Shown here: positions 32,302 to 40,677 of the stretch, piece after piece
Layout of the letters: each line of letters starts with the position of its first letter
Numbering within the stretch: the first letter of the stretch is position 1
From: Bacteroidales bacterium
Lineage (GTDB): Bacteria > Bacteroidota > Bacteroidia > Bacteroidales > UBA1715
Direction: 5' to 3'
NCBI GenBank assembly: GCA_016714605.1
Contig: JADKDL010000001.1
Span: 62,001-126,000 of the forward strand
Length of the DNA: 64,000 nt
Translations under genes and position numbers: made by a program
Notes under the pieces: generated by a model
Told to the model about the DNA's origin: nothing
Database searches by the model: none
Seen by the model: only the letters and a program-made list of their open reading frames with translations

Positions 32302-32904
32302 ATGTGGGTTGTATGTTCTGATTTAGAGGGAGTTTTTGTTCCCGAAGTATGGATTAATGTTGCTAAAAAAACCGGTATAAGTGAGTTAAAACTTACCACT
32401 CGCGACATTAGAGATTATGATGAGTTGATGAAGTATCGTTTAAAAATACTCAAAGAACGCAATATAAAAATACAAGATTTGCAGAGCGTAATAGCTACAA
32501 TTGAGCCACTTGAAGGTGCAAAAGCTTTTATTGATTGGCTCAAAGAAATTACTCGTCCGGTTATAGTGTCTGATACTTTTGTGGAGTTTGCAGATCCGCT
32601 TATGGCACAGCTTGGTCGCCCATTTTTGCTTTGTCACTCTTTAGAAATAGCTGAAGATGGAACAATTATAAACTATCATCTTCGTCAGCCAGACCCAAAG
32701 AAAATGACTGTTCAAGCTTTTAAAAGTCTAAAATATAATGTAATAGCATTTGGAGACTCATACAACGATATTTCCATGCTTAAAGAAGCCGATATAGGCA
32801 TTTTATATTGTCCGCCTCAAAATGTAATTGATGATTATCCTGAATTTCCGGTTGCAAGAAATTACGATGAGTTGCGTGAACTCCTTGTGCCTCATATACT
32901 TTAA
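32302..32904 (+). CDS. thrH: ThrH: phosphoserine phosphatase / homoserine phosphotransferase
   Basis: A 200-residue HAD-family enzyme. It dephosphorylates phosphoserine and can transfer the phosphate to homoserine. The nucleophile loop is SDLEGVFVPEVW (D7, with E in place of the usual second D, characteristic of ThrH), motif II is VSDTF, and motif III/IV is FGDSYNDISML. TTRDIRDYDELMKYRLKIL and LRQPDPKK are close to Pseudomonas ThrH. Length matches the family. Monocistronic. Confidence 0.93.
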   Translation: MWVVCSDLEGVFVPEVWINVAKKTGISELKLTTRDIRDYDELMKYRLKILKERNIKIQDLQSVIATIEPLEGAKAFIDWLKEITRPVIVSDTFVEFADPLMAQLGRPFLLCHSLEIAEDGTIINYHLRQPDPKKMTVQAFKSLKYNVIAFGDSYNDISMLKEADIGILYCPPQNVIDDYPEFPVARNYDELRELLVPHIL

Positions 32905-33144
32905 GAGCAGCTTTAGCAACTTTACTGAAAGATGAAGCTCTTTTGTTTTAGATTCCTTATCAAACCAAGGTGCTGTTTGTTTTTGAGTCAACCATTTAGA
33001 TTCATAATCAAACTTTACTAAAATTTTGGTTAATCCATTGTCTGTTAGGTAGTTTATGTTGCAATTTGGTAGTTTTCTCCCCTGTCAGAACAGTATAAGC
33101 AGTTGTTTTGTTTACAACTGCAACTACAATATTATTTACATACT
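32905..33144 (-). pseudogene. Degraded coding remnant downstream of the metallopeptidase
   Basis: Two minus-strand frames look coding but lack starts. One continues from the metallopeptidase in another frame (LEAVEYVNNIVVAVVNKTTAYTVLTGEKTTKL, stop at 33008-33010). The other reads YLTDNGLTKILVKFDYESKW and WLTQKQTAPWFDKESKTKEL toward the end of thrH. They overlap near 33025, as expected if a gene were split by indels. Family not recognised. Confidence 0.35.
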
Positions 33145-34013
33145 CTACGGCTTCCAAAAATATGCTTTACCAGGTTCAAAATACTTAATACTGTTGGTTG
33201 TTTCGCCCGGTATCCAAAATCCGTCGAAATTCTTAATGATTGAGGTATTGGTTTGGTTGTAATCGCGGGCAATAGAAGTCTTGTTCTGGTAAGACACGCC
33301 AAGCAACCTCCAACCATTATTGGAAGAAGTAACATTCCCGGTTTGTCTTATTACCCCTGAAACAATAAGGGTGTCGGTGATGTTCGACTTCAGGACATAT
33401 CCTTCGCCAGCCGACAAATATTGTAAGCTGTTGAAAATAGTATATTGTCCTTTGCGCCAATATCCATCGCTGGATTTTATCACTTCAATATCGATATTCC
33501 AGAACAGAGACTCTACAGAGCTATCGGTAGGTTGAAGATTGATAGAAATAAGATTCCAGCCTTTCTGAATTGCTACTTTCTGAATTAAAGGCGATGGCTT
33601 GTCTTCGTTTACAATAATATTTATCTCGCGTTGACTGAAGGCTGTGTTGCCCTGATTGTCGAAGGCAAGGGCTTTTATCATTGCATAGCCATTGGTAGCT
33701 GTATCGCTGCTCCACACAGCTTCGTAGGGTGCAGAGTAATCGGTAGAAATGAGGTTTGCATTGCAATAGAATTCTACTTTAGCAATTGAGGAACTGGTAG
33801 ATTCAGCTGCAATATTTACCTCATCGCCTTGTTTGAAAAGGTTACCGTCGCCCGGAGTTGTAATCTTGAAATAGAATGGCGCGGTGGTAAAATTTATCTG
33901 AATTACATAATTGCCCGTATCAACATTCCCCTTCCAATACTGAATGTTAAATTGTGTAACTTCCATAACCGAATAGCCGCGTGAACCGTCTTTCTCGGCT
34001 TTCACAATTGCCA
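33145..34013 (-). CDS. Surface metallopeptidase, C-terminal part (after a frameshift)
   Basis: Continues the protein encoded at 34002-36035. One T missing from the run at the minus-strand sequence GCTTGG (34011-34016) breaks the frame; adding it joins YGFSNA to LAIVKAEKDGSRGYSV. Contents: a strand-rich region (QFNIQYWKGNVDTGNYVIQ), an Ig-like domain (ITTPGDGNLFKQGDEVNIAAES..VEFYCNANLISTDYSAPYEAVW), and a tail with GWNLISINLQP...SSDGYWRKGQ...GWRLLGVSYQ...FDGFWIPGETTNSIKYFEPGK. The tail is the same module as at the end of the GLUG protein (11850-12313). Confidence 0.78.
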
Positions 34014-36035
34014 AGCATTGGAGAAACCATAGCCGTGGATGATGCTGCCTGTGGAAGAGAATGGACAATGTCCAAGTAAGGTTTGACCTTTAGCATCGGT
34101 AGTGAACACCAGCTCGGGGGTATTGTCGAACGTTTTTCCATACCACTCACTATAAGGTTCTGCCTGATAAATGCTTACTGTTGCTCCGGGCACGATTTTC
34201 CCATACTGATCTATAACAGTGAGTCTGTTTTCATTAGGAATATCGTTGAGATAGGAACCTATATTGCACGGAGAATTGTAATTACCACAAAGGGCACGAT
34301 GTTGAAAAATATGATTGAGCGCCATAGTACTGTAACGATCTACTACGGTATAATTGGACGACATAAGTCCATGTTCGAGGGAATAGTGGACGTTGTCCCA
34401 GGCATTAAACGGCATCCAGTCGGTACCACCAATGTATTGGCCATTGTCCATTATCTTGATTTTGTCATGATTGTAACCGTCGTTAAGGTCAAGTCCATAG
34501 GTATCAATAAGGTAACGGGCGTGGCCAAGCTCGTGAATGAGGCTTCCTTCGTAAAAGAACATATTAGCATCGGTAGCTGTGGTATCGTTCCTATATGCAG
34601 TTCCGGTAACTCCCTCGGTTGTAAAGCCCCACTGAAGATCGCACAGTTTATCGTTCATATCGGGATGATTGGTAGGCAAACCACCATTAAGCGGTAACGC
34701 ACCATTAGGGACTATATAAATGCTGTCGAGGCGCACCCTGTCTAGAACCCCGTTGGGCGTTTCTGGATATATTGCATTGGCAAACATATGGTTCCATCGT
34801 TGAATTTGAAGTATCTGAGCCCAGTCTTCCCAACTATTGGTCCCCACTTTCAGATTTGCCTGATGGTCGTGGAAATAACGATATGTCATATCTTCAACAT
34901 AAAAGTGAATAGACAAAGCATCGGTAAATATAGCAAGTTTGTTGTTCCGCTCCGACAACTCGGGGTAGGTATTTGCAGGGTCTATAACGAAGGTAAGCTC
35001 CTTGCGATCGAAACTCCAAGTGGTATCGAAGTCTACAGGTATGTATGAGTAAGGCGGAATAAATGGAATTTCACCTGAGTGTAACAATTCCCCATTCCAC
35101 AGCCACTGGTATGCTACGTTGCGAAGTGTATCCGGACTCCAATTTTTAGAGTAAGCTCGCCAGGTAATCTCTTGCCCTAGAGCAGGCCAACCTTCGCGAC
35201 CAGGATCTTTACTGTTTTCGACAAAAGGAATCTCTGGCAATCGTTTTATGTAACACACATCGAGATCGTTCTTAAATTTGTCTGCTATTACCGTAAGGCT
35301 GCGTTGAGCTGTTAACCCCTCATAGTTTGCAGTAATAGATGCTGTGCCGGGAGCTACAGGGTTTACTATAATTCCATTTACTATGGATATAATATCTGTA
35401 TTTGATGAACTAAAACTAAGTTTAGAAGAATCGAGCGGAAAAGGCGTAGACGAAAAAATACTCGACAACGTGACTATTGGTTTAAATGTGGCTCCAACCC
35501 AAGTAGTATCTGGAAATGGTTGGTTTATCATGATAGCATTTTGAGTGGAATATGCGTATAGATTCCAAGAGAAAAGATGAACATAATTATCGCCTGTCAA
35601 CCGTTGTGCCGTTAGTTTAATAACCTTAACACTCACAGAGTTTAAACTCACCGAATCGAGCTGATTATCGTCAGTGACCCTATCGCTATAAAGTTTTTGA
35701 TAGCTTCCCCACTTACCCGTTAATTCATTCTCAGAATCAGCTACTTCGAGTGTCCAACTGTTGCTCCCAGCTGCGAGAAGCACCGAACAAGAATGAAACG
35801 TGACGGGAGCAGTAAAAATAAGGGTGCACTCAAACGGATTGATATTAGCGCTCCGGCACAGCGTGGAGGCATTGCTGTCGAACAAATCATTGATTGAACC
35901 TATATCTATGGTTGTATTCTTAATAGTACAAAACCCATTATTACTTGCCTGCACCACATCTACAGGAACAACTGTTTGTGAATGAATGGTATGCAACATC
36001 ATCATACCCAATAATGTAAGTAATATTTTTTTCAT
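34002..36035 (-). CDS. Exported HExxH metallopeptidase, N-terminal part
   Basis: Signal peptide MKKILLTLLGMMMLHTIHSQ, a discoidin-like domain (30-150), a bacterial Ig-like (Big_2-type) domain with SSNTDIISIVNGIIVNPVAPGTASITANYEG (~210-245), a CARDB-like domain (~260-370), then the catalytic region with H501-E-L-G-H505 in SLIHELGHARYLIDTYG, the zinc site of a gluzincin/metzincin-type peptidase. The third ligand is not certain. A carboxypeptidase-regulatory-like domain (NRLTVIDQYGKIVPGATVSIYQ) follows before the frame breaks. With the next piece the protein is about 963 residues. Likely secreted or surface-bound. Confidence 0.8.
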   Translation of the reverse strand: MKKILLTLLGMMMLHTIHSQTVVPVDVVQASNNGFCTIKNTTIDIGSINDLFDSNASTLCRSANINPFECTLIFTAPVTFHSCSVLLAAGSNSWTLEVADSENELTGKWGSYQKLYSDRVTDDNQLDSVSLNSVSVKVIKLTAQRLTGDNYVHLFSWNLYAYSTQNAIMINQPFPDTTWVGATFKPIVTLSSIFSSTPFPLDSSKLSFSSSNTDIISIVNGIIVNPVAPGTASITANYEGLTAQRSLTVIADKFKNDLDVCYIKRLPEIPFVENSKDPGREGWPALGQEITWRAYSKNWSPDTLRNVAYQWLWNGELLHSGEIPFIPPYSYIPVDFDTTWSFDRKELTFVIDPANTYPELSERNNKLAIFTDALSIHFYVEDMTYRYFHDHQANLKVGTNSWEDWAQILQIQRWNHMFANAIYPETPNGVLDRVRLDSIYIVPNGALPLNGGLPTNHPDMNDKLCDLQWGFTTEGVTGTAYRNDTTATDANMFFYEGSLIHELGHARYLIDTYGLDLNDGYNHDKIKIMDNGQYIGGTDWMPFNAWDNVHYSLEHGLMSSNYTVVDRYSTMALNHIFQHRALCGNYNSPCNIGSYLNDIPNENRLTVIDQYGKIVPGATVSIYQAEPYSEWYGKTFDNTPELVFTTDAKGQTLLGHCPFSSTGSIIHGYGFSNAWQL

Positions 36036-36194
36036 ACGAATATAATTTTAAATTTTAATTGCCAGATGTTTTGCTTCATGGCACACTATGAAACGTTACA
36101 TAATATCAGCTGACACGTCGAGTGGAGCGAGACTGTATTTGCCGATATGAAGCGGGTCAGCGGGTGACTACGCAGCTATGTTTTATTCCACTTT

Positions 36195-36209
36195 GTTGGC
36201 TGTTGTTTT
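36195..36209. repeat. Left arm of an inverted repeat around the 36210 gene
   Basis: GTTGGCTGTTGTTTT (36195-36209) and AAAATAACAGCCAAC (36917-36931) are inverted copies with one mismatch. They enclose exactly one gene. ACAGCCAACG also occurs at 16502-16511, beside the other cassette-like gene. Confidence 0.5.
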
Positions 36210-36887
36210 TTAATCTTTGAACCATACTCTATTATAATCAAAATTAAACGATACAGTATCAGTATCAGTAAATTTTATTGTTATATCTTCAAAATCCATA
36301 TAGTCAAGTCTATTCACATAGTTAGTTGTAACAAATGGCGATAAATACTCCTTATAAAACATATCCCATCCTCCTTTTGATGAAGAAATATGGCACTTGA
36401 TTAATTCAATGTCAGTAAATTCTACAAAATCACTGGATTTATCTTTATATACTATTATGATTCCAAGTTTAAATCTAGTAAGAGAATCTCCTAATGGTGT
36501 TAAATTTCTGTAGAGAGTATCATTTACTTGTTTCTCAAACCTAGTTCCTACTTTTATCTTTATAACTTTTCTTGCTTTATCAAATTCGTAGCTAAACAAT
36601 TCAGTTTTATTATTAGATATGATTCTATATTCTGTAATATACCCATTCTCATATTTTACTAGTTCTTTTCCTTTAATCAAAAGACCATTTAATAAGCCAT
36701 CAGAATAATTTGAGTATATGTTACCATCCATGGTTTTCTCAAAGACTTTTCCCGAAAATAATTTATCATTCTTATATGCAGAATTATTTTTAAATTGTAA
36801 ATCCTTAAAGTTTGTCACAGTCTGAGAAAAACTTGTTTCAGCAATCAGTATTATAAATAGAATTAATATGTTAATATATGTTTTCAT
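36210..36887 (-). CDS. Secreted protein of unknown function
   Basis: A 225-residue protein with a signal peptide ending TSFSQ. An early segment (SGKVFEKTMDGNIYSNYSDGLLNGLLIKGKEL) resembles a MORN-type or YwqK-like repeat, giving way to a beta-rich part without recognised motifs. It lies alone between two 15-base inverted repeats, next to a group II intron end, which suggests it arrived as a unit. Confidence 0.6.
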   Translation of the reverse strand: MKTYINILILFIILIAETSFSQTVTNFKDLQFKNNSAYKNDKLFSGKVFEKTMDGNIYSNYSDGLLNGLLIKGKELVKYENGYITEYRIISNNKTELFSYEFDKARKVIKIKVGTRFEKQVNDTLYRNLTPLGDSLTRFKLGIIIVYKDKSSDFVEFTDIELIKCHISSSKGGWDMFYKEYLSPFVTTNYVNRLDYMDFEDITIKFTDTDTVSFNFDYNRVWFKD

Positions 36888-36939
36888 AAATATGTATGTA
36901 CCTTCACAGTTTCGTCAAAATAACAGCCAACGGTGGCAA

Positions 36940-37014
36940 GTCGAGTAAGCCGAGGAAACTTCCCCCTTCAACTTCTCACAGAACCGTGTTCGACAGTCTC
37001 CCATTACACGGCTC
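36940..37014 (-). ncRNA. Group II intron 3' end (domains V-VI), fragment
   Basis: On the minus strand, 36981-37014 is a 34-base domain V: GAGCCGTGT pairs with ACACGGTTC, the catalytic AGC triad is in the first stem, and the upper stem AATGG-GAGA-CTGTC has a GNRA tetraloop. It is followed by TGTGAGAAG and a domain VI-like arm ending CTTACTCGAC at 36940, the usual 3' end of bacterial group II introns. No reverse transcriptase or 5' domains are visible upstream, so only the tail remains. Confidence 0.75.
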
Positions 37015-37116
37015 TTATAATTCGTATTGCAAATATAAACTCATCCACCGAAAAGTTTGCAAGATACAACCTTGAATTAATTAAGCCCTTCGCTCCGCTT
37101 CCATTTACCCCCGATA
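37015..37116. other. Spacer between intron tail and R2 repeat
   Basis: About 100 bases with no recognisable intron domains. It shows that the body of the intron is missing rather than merely diverged. Confidence 0.35.
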
Positions 37117-37248
37117 GCGCGAGCTTGTAGCTCGTGCAGTATTAAACAATCAATTACATTTACTTCGTAAAGTTCGAGTTACAAACTCGAACTAGCGTTC
37201 TATAATCTTGAACTTGCTTTATTCATTATGTTCAGACCATCTAGGGGC
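37117..37248 (+). repeat. Dispersed repeat R2, copy 3
   Basis: GCGCGAGCTTGTAGCTCGTGC near-palindrome, AACAATCAATTACATTTACT, TCGTAAAGTTCGAG, TCTATAATCTTGAACTTGCT, TTCAGACC. The most complete copy; also contains GAGTTACAAACTC as a small hairpin. Confidence 0.65.
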
Positions 37249-37549
37249 AAGTTTTCTCTCCAGTACCAATCAGCCCAACATTTCTAATATCCAAACTAAT
37301 AAATATATCTTTAAATTATGTCGATCCAATAACAAAATCATTAGAATTCGTTTATTCGATTGAAGGAATAAATATTCAAAATACACCCTCAGATTGATAA
37401 TTACGAGATATCTCACTGTCGTTCCAAATGACCGGTTCTATTAAGCGGAAAATTTCTGGCGTCTTTTTTTCTTAATAAACCATATATACGGCCGTAAAAG
37501 TATTTAAAAATTTAATATCTATTTGATATTTTGATGTTTACAAGATATT
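37249..37549. other. Non-coding stretch before DoxX terminator
   Basis: About 300 bases, A+T-rich. CGGCCGTAAAAG (37490) and neighbouring sequence show no gene. Nothing recognised. Confidence 0.3.
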
Positions 37550-37587
37550 AAAAAAGGCTAGTAACTTTGAAATCTACTGGCCTTTTT
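37550..37587 (-). terminator. Bidirectional hairpin terminator after the DoxX gene
   Basis: AAAAAAGGCTAGTA (37550-37564) pairs with TACTGGCCTTTTT (37575-37587) with one mismatch. A and T runs on the two sides allow termination in both directions; it lies 19 bases beyond the DoxX stop. Confidence 0.8.
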
Positions 37588-37605
37588 TGGTAAATTCTTT
37601 AAAAT

Positions 37606-37983
37606 TTACTTCACCATTGGCAAATATTTTTTCCAGTTTTCAATAATGACTATAATATTTATTGAAAAAAGAATAAACGCCATTATAAATCCAGAAGGTT
37701 CAATTAATATATGAATCAGAAGAATTCCAATAACTATCGGAAAAATAACAATTGCTCCAAGAGGTCGAAATTTTGGAATCATAAATAAAATACCACCTAT
37801 TATTTCAACTATTGCGATAAGAGGCATTAACCATCCAATTTGTTCGAAAGCAGCAGACATTTTCATCATATTTTCAGGCATGTCTTCAGGTACAGGAATA
37901 TAGTGCAATAGTTTATTTAGTCCGGCATTAATAAAAATCAAAGCAAAAAGAATACATACAACCAATAAAATGTTCTTTTTCAT
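37606..37983 (-). CDS. DoxX-family membrane protein
   Basis: A 125-residue integral membrane protein with four helices (ILLVVCILFALIFINAGLNKLL, IGWLMPLIAIVEIIGGILFMI, PLGAIVIFPIVIGILLIHILI, GFIMAFILFSINIIVIIENW). FINAGLNKLLHY and MPLIAIVEIIGGILFM are DoxX/DUF-type signatures, found in proteins linked to redox or thiol stress; biochemical role unsettled. Monocistronic, with its own terminator. Confidence 0.8.
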   Translation of the reverse strand: MKKNILLVVCILFALIFINAGLNKLLHYIPVPEDMPENMMKMSAAFEQIGWLMPLIAIVEIIGGILFMIPKFRPLGAIVIFPIVIGILLIHILIEPSGFIMAFILFSINIIVIIENWKKYLPMVK

Positions 37984-38067
37984 AATTCAGTTCTTAATTA
38001 AAAAAATCAGATAACTGAATTTAAGACTAAAGGCGAGCACATATTCTTACAAAATATTTGGTTCTAA

Positions 38068-39936
38068 TTAATAATTTAAACCAAATCCTAATGGATATAA
38101 TGGATCTAATTCAGTATTAGAATTCTTTTCTACTTGACTTACATTTCTAGGCCACATACGGCATAGTTTTGCAGTGGGATTATAGTCACCAAAAAGAACA
38201 TCAGCAACACCGGCACCTTCACTTCCGGGCAACCAAACAGCACACAGCGCAGAACATTTTGCAAGAATGGCTTCATCAATAACCAACGGTCGTCCGGAAA
38301 CTATAAGTAAGACAATTGGAACACCAGTAGCCGATACATTGTTGATAGTGGTTATATCATCATCGGAAAGCACAAGTTCGTTAGCCATTTTATCTCCCTT
38401 ACCTTCAGCATAGGGAGTTTTTTCTCCAACTACTACAATTGCAACTGCTGAACCTGAAGCATTTGCACCACTGCTAGAATATATTACGTTCGAAGCATTA
38501 TTTACTCCATTCTTTATTCCTTCTAGAATAGTTGTTCCAGTAGTAATATCTCCATTTGTTCCCTGCCAGTCGATAGTCCACCCACCGCATTGAGCACCAA
38601 GATCGTCGGCAATGCTACCGGCTACAAGTATTTTTGAAGCTGATTTGCTGAGTGGAAGAATTTTATTCTCATTTTTGAGTAGTACAATTGACTGCTGAAC
38701 ACATTTTCGAGCAACATCACGATGAGCATTAGTTCCGATTTCATTGCTTAAAGCAGCATTAGCATAAGGTCTTTCAAACAAACCTTTTTGAAATTTTACC
38801 TTTAATATACGTGATACAGCATCATTTATCCTATCCATTTTTATTGAACCATCATTGACCAACTCTTCTAAATATTGTAAATGATTTATATAATCAAAAG
38901 GAACCATCATCATATCAATTCCAGCATTAATAGCAAGTGTAATGGATTGTTTCAAACCTCCTGCGCTATTTATATCCTTTACACCATCCCAGTCGGAAAT
39001 AACAAAACCAGAAAACCTAAGTTCATTTTTTAAAACATCGGTAATAAGATATTGGTTGGCATGCATTTTTTCATTATTAAAACTACTATAAGATACCATA
39101 ATAGTAGCAACACCTTCTTCTATAGCTGCAATATATCCGGGCAAGTGAATAGCTCGCAATTCTTCCTCGGTCAATTCTGTATTACCCTGATCATCACCTT
39201 CTGTGGTTCCACCGTCACCAATAAAATGTTTTGCACAAGCAATTACAGATGTTGTATTGTTTAATGAACTACCTTGCAATCCTCTTACTGCAGCGGCTCC
39301 ACACTTAGCAACCACATCGGGATTTTCTGAATACGACTCATAGGTTCGTCCCCATCTTATATTTCTAGCAACCGCAACACAGGGTGCAAAAGTCCATGGA
39401 ATTCCTGTAGCTGACATTTCAATTGCAGTAACTCGCGCAGCATCCTCAATTGTTTGCATGTCCTGAATACACCCCAGGCCTATATTATGAGGAAAAATAA
39501 CAGCATTGCTTACATTGTTGTGACCATGTATTGCATCTATACCATAGACTAAAGGAATTCTATTTTTCATTGCGATTTTCTGGAAATCATTTACCATACT
39601 CGCCCAGGAAGAAGCAATATTAGATTCCGGATTGGAACCTCCTCCACTCAAAACTGAACCTAAATAACCCGAACTTAATTCAGATTCAAGTAATGGATAA
39701 CTATCAGCCTGTATCATTTGTCCAATTTTTTGCTTTAAAGTCATTCTACTCATTAAATCTGAAACCCTATCAACTACCGCTAGTGTGCTATCTTGATATG
39801 GATAGGTTACAACAGCTGTTGTATCAGGTTTTTCAATTATTTCGGTTTTATCATCTTTTCCACAGGAAAAAAGCGAAACTGAAATAATGATAGACAATAT
39901 CAAAATATCTCTTTTAAAAAAAACAGCCATGTTCAT
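38068..39936 (-). CDS. Glycoside hydrolase family 3 beta-glucosidase, lipoprotein
   Basis: A 622-residue GH3 enzyme removing beta-linked glucose or related residues from glycan ends. A lipoprotein signal (LILSIIISVSLFSC) places it in the periplasm or at the outer membrane. The (beta/alpha)8 domain has VYGIDAIHGHNNV, AKHFIGDGG, and the nucleophile in GFVISDWDGV. The second domain has VLLKNENKILPL, and VVVGEKTPYAEGKGD provides the acid/base glutamate seen in exo-1,3/1,4-beta-glucanases of plant ExoI type. No C-terminal FnIII domain, as expected for that subgroup. No SusC/SusD partner nearby. Confidence 0.92.
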   Translation of the reverse strand: MNMAVFFKRDILILSIIISVSLFSCGKDDKTEIIEKPDTTAVVTYPYQDSTLAVVDRVSDLMSRMTLKQKIGQMIQADSYPLLESELSSGYLGSVLSGGGSNPESNIASSWASMVNDFQKIAMKNRIPLVYGIDAIHGHNNVSNAVIFPHNIGLGCIQDMQTIEDAARVTAIEMSATGIPWTFAPCVAVARNIRWGRTYESYSENPDVVAKCGAAAVRGLQGSSLNNTTSVIACAKHFIGDGGTTEGDDQGNTELTEEELRAIHLPGYIAAIEEGVATIMVSYSSFNNEKMHANQYLITDVLKNELRFSGFVISDWDGVKDINSAGGLKQSITLAINAGIDMMMVPFDYINHLQYLEELVNDGSIKMDRINDAVSRILKVKFQKGLFERPYANAALSNEIGTNAHRDVARKCVQQSIVLLKNENKILPLSKSASKILVAGSIADDLGAQCGGWTIDWQGTNGDITTGTTILEGIKNGVNNASNVIYSSSGANASGSAVAIVVVGEKTPYAEGKGDKMANELVLSDDDITTINNVSATGVPIVLLIVSGRPLVIDEAILAKCSALCAVWLPGSEGAGVADVLFGDYNPTAKLCRMWPRNVSQVEKNSNTELDPLYPLGFGLNY

Positions 39937-40443
39937 TATGTTTTAAAATAAATGTATAGTAAATATAATAAAAATTACAATTTAGCAGTAATCAATATAC
40001 TATTTCTTTAAATTTTTTTTTGATAAGAGTTTTTTTGATATTATTCTATTGTTTACATGTATGTTAACTAATTCAATAATAGCAATCTCTTGAGGCCTAT
40101 TTTATTTAAAAATATTACAAGTTTTAATATTGAGTGTCGAATTAAAAATATAAAACATTTTTACTATATGTTATATTTCTGTTTTCCACATGACTATATA
40201 AATAATCAATAGAATTAATACATTGACTTCTTTTCAATTCTCTCTCTCCCAAAACGAAAAAAAATCTCAGTAAGTACATAGAAAAATTCCGATTTTTTTT
40301 TTAGATCTAGCTGTAAAATCTTGACGGGATGCGGTTGCTGAGCTTGACGAAGTATAATTCAACACAGAATCATCGCTGGGCGCTGCGCACCGCTCAGATT
40401 CCTGTTTATTGGCAACAGGTGTTAATTCAAATCCATCTGATTA
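39937..40443. other. Non-coding region between GH3 gene and the defence island
   Basis: The first 370 bases are very A+T-rich and hold nothing recognisable. From about 40320 the sequence becomes richer in G+C; CTGGGCGCTGCGCACCGCTCAG (40375-40396) is a near-perfect palindrome around TGCGCA. Confidence 0.4.
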
Positions 40444-40676
40444 TTATTTATTTAGCTTTATTTTCTTGTCATTATCAATCTGCACCAAACTATCCACGAA
40501 GCACAAATTTATTTTGTTTTTTTGAGCGTTGGACGAAATGGCTTTGGCAAGGTGCATTGTAAAGGCGGAAGCTCTTTTGTAGGCCTTTGGTTTACTCACA
40601 AGTTTTAATTGATTTTTAAAGGTGTTCGAGAGGGCTTCGCCGTTGAGCGTTGGCATGTGTGGGCTTGCAAATGAGC
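40444..40676. other. G+C-richer left border of the defence island
   Basis: Holds an open frame on the minus strand (to 40716), which is probably not a gene: it lacks a typical start and overlaps the helicase end. GCGTTGGACGAAATGG at 40526 and the GCGTTGGC block at 40647 are related short motifs. Confidence 0.35.
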
Positions 40677-40677
40677 T
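40647..40677. repeat. Left imperfect direct repeat of the defence island
   Basis: GCGTTGGCATGTGTGGGC, TTGCAAATGAGCT. The right copy at 48657-48686 reads GCGTTGGCTCGTGGGGC, TAGCAAATGTGCT, same orientation, about five differences. The two enclose the whole island. Confidence 0.55.
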
